This document shows positions 4,968 through 7,999 of a DNA stretch of 7,999 nt, piece by piece (the first letter of the stretch is position 1; each line of letters begins with the position of its first letter). The notes below the pieces were generated by a model. It worked only from the letters and a program-made list of their open reading frames with translations, had not been told where the DNA came from and did not search any database. Source of the DNA: Bryobacteraceae bacterium (GTDB taxonomy: Bacteria; Acidobacteriota; Terriglobia; Bryobacterales; Bryobacteraceae). A program made the translations under genes and the position numbers. Location of the stretch: positions 1 through 7,999 of the forward strand of contig JASHWA010000237.1 in NCBI GenBank assembly GCA_030044325.1, in the 5' to 3' direction.

Positions 4968-6779
4968 ATGAGACTTGCTCTAGCAACCGGCGCCTTCGTG
5001 ATCCTGATCATTCACGGCCTGGTTTTTTATAAGCAGTTCTTTCACGATTGGGAGCGCAACCAGTATGCGTATTTTGACCAGGCGCGCGGCCTGGCCAAGA
5101 CGGAGGTGGAGCGCGCGAGCGTGACCGGCCGCTCGCCGCGCATCGAGCAGCTCATCGTGACGAGCTTCGGCGAGACACGCGTGGACCGCTGCGAAACCTG
5201 CCACATCGCCGCCGACGACCCGCGCTTCGCCAATTACGCCGAGCCGCTCAAAACGCACCCCTATTCGACCGCGCTCGGCGATTATCAGAAGGACGGCCGC
5301 TGGGAGCGGCGGCATAAATTCGAGGATTTCGGCTGTACGGTGTGCCATGACGGCCAGGGCCGCGGACTGGAGCCGGGCTATAGCCATGGCGAAGATCCCT
5401 TCTGGCCCGATCCGCTGCTCGGATATATCACGCAGCCGGGCTGGCGTAAAGAATACCTTCCGGCGCTCAAAAACAAGATTTATCTCGAAGCGAACTGCGC
5501 CCAATGCCACACCGAAGAAGGTTTTTCGGGAACGGCGACGGTGGAGCGCGGCCGCAAACTGTTCTTTGCCAACAATTGCTTCGGCTGTCACCGCATCGAA
5601 GGACTTTCCGACGGAACGCTCGCTCCGGACTTGAGCGAAGCCGGCAAGAAATACAAGATCGATTATCTGTGGGGCAAAATCGACGATCCACGTGCGAGTT
5701 CGCCCACGTCGTTCATGCCCAAGTTCAACCTCCCGGACGAGGACAAGCGCGCGCTGGTGGTGTTTCTGAAGAGCCGCAAAGGGCGCAATTTCTCGGAAAC
5801 CGAAATTCAGCGCTTTCGATTGCATCTGACCGGCGGAGCCGAGCTGGTGCAGGCGAACGTCAAGCCCGTCGACGTGCGCCCGGGCTCGGAACGCGAGACC
5901 GGAGAGAAGCTGGTGTCCGATCGCTCCTGCACGGCCTGCCACAAACTCGGCGATCGTGACGGCGGCATCGCCCCGGACCTCAGTTTCGAAGGGCTCATGC
6001 GCGACAACGACTGGATTTTCGAACACTTCCGCAACCCGCGATCGCGCGTCCCGGATTCGGTGATGCCCTCTTTCCGCTACACCGATGCCGAGTTCCATGC
6101 CATGTCGGCGGATCTCGACTCGCTCCAGTCCGCTCCGCCGATCGGCGCTCCCGCCGAGACCTTCCACGCTCTTTGCGAGCGCTGCCACGGTGAAAAGGGC
6201 GACGGACGCGGAAAAATCGCGATCTATCTCGATCCCTCTCCGCGCGATTTAACCAAGGCCGCATTTATCAATTCGAAACCGGTTGAGCGGCTCTTGCATT
6301 CGGTGCGCTACGGCGTTCCGGGAACGTCGATGCCCGTCTGGGGCAAGGTCTTGGATGAGCAGCAGGCGCGGGCCGTTCTCGAATACGTCTTCGCCACGTT
6401 CACCAAGGAACCGCGGCACGATGTGAAGCCGCACAATGTCCCGGAATCCAATCCGGTTCCGTCGAGCGCCGGCTCGATTGCGCGCGGCGAGGCCACCTTC
6501 GTCCGGCGCTGCTCGGGCTGCCATGGAAAGAAAGCCGACGGCAAAGGCCCCAATTCGATCGATCTGCTGCCGCGCCCGCGCAACCTGCGCAATTCCTGGT
6601 TCGTGAACGCCGTCGAGGACCGGCGGCTGTTCGATTCGATCCTGTACGGGGTCCAGGGCACGGCGATGCCGGCCTGGATCGACTACGGGCTGACCAACGA
6701 CAACGTGGGCGATGTGATCAATTTCATTCGGAGCATGAACCGCAAGTCCAAGGAGACCACCTATGCAAGTGCAAATTAG
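4968..6779 (+). CDS. Membrane-anchored heptaheme cytochrome c
   Basis: The 603-residue protein has one N-terminal helix (about 4-21), serving as an uncleaved anchor or signal, then a long periplasmic region with seven CxxCH sites beginning at C75, C123, C177, C204, C321, C403 and C515. The last four sites sit in recognisable class I-like domains, each with a plausible distal Met: M250, M366, M455 and M567. The two C-terminal domains (about 395-480 and 503-590) are visibly related to each other (GDGRG/ADGKG; YGVPGTSMP/YGVQGTAMP) and recall the diheme CcoP subunit of cbb3 oxidase. The first three hemes lack an obvious Met and probably use His. TGAGGA, overlapping the cytochrome b stop, gives a Shine-Dalgarno site 6 nt from the ATG. 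Sitting between cytochrome b and ccoN, the protein most likely replaces cytochrome c1 and the soluble carrier, wiring the reductase to the oxidase. The heme count is certain; the electron-transfer route is inferred. The 3' end overlaps ccoN by 17 bp. Confidence 0.92.
   Translation: MRLALATGAFVILIIHGLVFYKQFFHDWERNQYAYFDQARGLAKTEVERASVTGRSPRIEQLIVTSFGETRVDRCETCHIAADDPRFANYAEPLKTHPYSTALGDYQKDGRWERRHKFEDFGCTVCHDGQGRGLEPGYSHGEDPFWPDPLLGYITQPGWRKEYLPALKNKIYLEANCAQCHTEEGFSGTATVERGRKLFFANNCFGCHRIEGLSDGTLAPDLSEAGKKYKIDYLWGKIDDPRASSPTSFMPKFNLPDEDKRALVVFLKSRKGRNFSETEIQRFRLHLTGGAELVQANVKPVDVRPGSERETGEKLVSDRSCTACHKLGDRDGGIAPDLSFEGLMRDNDWIFEHFRNPRSRVPDSVMPSFRYTDAEFHAMSADLDSLQSAPPIGAPAETFHALCERCHGEKGDGRGKIAIYLDPSPRDLTKAAFINSKPVERLLHSVRYGVPGTSMPVWGKVLDEQQARAVLEYVFATFTKEPRHDVKPHNVPESNPVPSSAGSIARGEATFVRRCSGCHGKKADGKGPNSIDLLPRPRNLRNSWFVNAVEDRRLFDSILYGVQGTAMPAWIDYGLTNDNVGDVINFIRSMNRKSKETTYASAN
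6750..6755 (+). promoter_or_regulatory. Shine-Dalgarno site for ccoN inside the heptaheme gene
   Basis: AAGGAG with a 7-nt spacer to the ATG at 6763. It lies within the last codons of the preceding gene, so ribosomes finishing that gene can restart directly. It fixes the ccoN start. Confidence 0.75.
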
Positions 6780-7999
6780 CCGCGCCGAGCTCGCGGGCAC
6801 CGCCGCGCCGGACGGCGCCGTGGTGCATGAAGACCTCTCCGCGCGCTGGTTTCTGATCAGCGCCGTGAGCTATTTCTTCCTGGTGGGAATTGTCGCGCTG
6901 ACCATCGCGGCGAAGTTCGTGTGGCCGGACCTGATGGGCACCATTCCGCAGCTCACCTATGGCCGGCTCCGCCCTCTGCACGTCAACGGCATGCTGTTCG
7001 GATGGCTGCTCGCGGCCGACATGGGGCTGAGCTATTACATCATTCCGCGCCTGTGCGGGGTGAAGCTGTGGAGTGAAAAGCTCGGCATGGCGACGGCGGC
7101 TCTGTGGAACGTGATCATCCTGGGCGCGGTGGTGGCGTTGCCCATGGGCTGGAACCAGGGCCTCGAATACGCCGAGTTGCCCACGCCGCTCGACGTGCTG
7201 GTGGTGATCGCCTGGATTATGTTCGGGGTCAACATATTCATGACCATCGCCAGCCGCAAGTACCTGGCGATGTACGTGTCCATCTGGTATGTCATGGGGA
7301 CGGTGCTGTGGACCGCGTTTGTCTACCTTACCGGCAACTTCGCCGTGATGTTCACCACCGGCGTGACGCAAGCCAATCTCAACTGGATGTACGTGCATAA
7401 CGCCGTCGGCCTGATCTTTACGCCGATCGGCCTGGCGGTGGCATATTATTTCATTCCCAAGAGCTCCAACACGCCGCTGTATTCGCACAAGCTGTCGATG
7501 ATCGGGTTCTGGGCGCTGGCCTTCGTGTATGTGTGGACGGGCGCGCATCACATGATCCACGGGCCGATCTCCCAGTGGTTGCAAACCATCACCATCGCGT
7601 TTTCCGTGATGCTCCTGATTCCCGTCTGGGCGGCCGTGTACAACTTCTTCGCGACCATGAAAGGACAGTGGCACCAGCTGCGCGACAGCGTGCCGCTCAA
7701 GTTCCTGATGTCGGGCGTGGTGTTTTATCTGCTCACCTGCTTCCAGGGCCCCATGCACAGCCTGCGCGTGGTGAACGCGATCGTCTCGAAGACGGACTGG
7801 ATCCCCGGCCACGCGCACATGGCGCTGCTGGGCGGGTTCAGCTTCTTCGCGATCGCCGGCACCTATTACGCCTTTCCGCGGATGATCGGCCGGCCGCTGC
7901 ACTCCGATGCGCTGGCGAACTGGAGCTATTGGATGATGATGATCGGCGGCCTGGGGTTTTTCGTCACCCTCTGGCTGGGAGGGTTCTGGCAGGGCTGGC
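6763..7999 (+). CDS. ccoN: cbb3-type cytochrome c oxidase subunit I (CcoN), 3'-truncated by window edge
   Basis: 412 codons are visible with no stop before the window ends. The full family length is about 470-550, so the C-terminus is missing. The protein is the heme b/heme b3-CuB catalytic subunit of a C-type heme-copper oxidase in the cytoplasmic membrane, reducing O2 to water with proton pumping. By comparison with well-studied CcoN proteins, H73 (GRLRPLHVNG) and H352 would ligate heme b and H350 heme b3 (GHAHMALLG, 349-357). H212 (MYVHNAVG) with H262/H263 (WTGAHH) would bind CuB. Y256, six residues before H262 in the helix VII pattern YVWTGAHH, is the tyrosine expected to be cross-linked to the CuB histidine. 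This Tyr position identifies the C-type rather than A- or B-type oxidases. All catalytic residues visible in this portion are intact. The start overlaps the heptaheme cytochrome gene by 17 bp, implying coupled expression; ccoO would be expected just beyond the window. Confidence 0.95.
   Translation, partial: MQVQISRAELAGTAAPDGAVVHEDLSARWFLISAVSYFFLVGIVALTIAAKFVWPDLMGTIPQLTYGRLRPLHVNGMLFGWLLAADMGLSYYIIPRLCGVKLWSEKLGMATAALWNVIILGAVVALPMGWNQGLEYAELPTPLDVLVVIAWIMFGVNIFMTIASRKYLAMYVSIWYVMGTVLWTAFVYLTGNFAVMFTTGVTQANLNWMYVHNAVGLIFTPIGLAVAYYFIPKSSNTPLYSHKLSMIGFWALAFVYVWTGAHHMIHGPISQWLQTITIAFSVMLLIPVWAAVYNFFATMKGQWHQLRDSVPLKFLMSGVVFYLLTCFQGPMHSLRVVNAIVSKTDWIPGHAHMALLGGFSFFAIAGTYYAFPRMIGRPLHSDALANWSYWMMMIGGLGFFVTLWLGGFWQGW

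Noticed and set aside
4980..6188. Long - strand open frame (about 402 codons) opposite the heptaheme cytochrome gene
   Set aside because: The sense strand has seven CxxCH motifs and clear class I cytochrome domains; the antisense product is compositionally odd and motif-free.
6724..7902. Long - strand open frame (about 392 codons) opposite ccoN
   Set aside because: It is the complement of a strongly conserved oxidase gene; the His/Arg/Asp/Gln-rich product is typical of antisense reading of membrane-protein codons.

Overview
The window is GC-rich bacterial DNA, densely coding with short gene overlaps. It carries one respiratory gene cluster and two unrelated genes on its left. The mix suggests an Acidobacteria-type organism (Solibacter/Bryobacter-like), or another soil or sediment lineage rich in multiheme cytochromes. 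The mix is a periplasmic heme c plus PHM-like copper protein, a fused b6/subunit IV-type cytochrome b, a heptaheme cytochrome c, and a cbb3-type oxidase in the same cluster. This placement is inferred from gene content only; no marker gene is present.

Left part (1-2705): the 3' portion of an M20-family amidohydrolase/peptidase gene on the + strand converges with a - strand gene. That gene encodes an exported monoheme c protein fused to a dicopper monooxygenase-like (PHM fold) module. The two stop codons interlock with no room for a terminator between them.

Middle (2706-3032): a 327-bp AT-richer divergent intergenic region. It must hold the promoters of the - strand copper/heme gene and of the + strand respiratory cluster. 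It contains two sets of short helically phased repeats, but no convincing sigma-70 promoter could be assigned for the + strand.

Right part (3033-7999): five + strand genes form a tight apparent operon with overlaps or a gap of only 9 nt: a small CcoS/FixS-like membrane protein, a Rieske iron-sulfur protein, a long fused cytochrome b, a membrane-anchored seven-heme cytochrome c, and the cbb3 oxidase catalytic subunit CcoN, which runs off the right edge. Together they look like a complete electron path from quinol to oxygen. The Rieske/cytochrome b complex would oxidise (mena)quinol, the heptaheme cytochrome would take the place of cytochrome c1, the soluble carrier and possibly CcoP, and the CcoN oxidase would reduce O2. 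No separate cytochrome c1 gene lies in the Rieske/cytochrome b part. This hard-wired bc-cbb3 arrangement is the most interesting system in the window.
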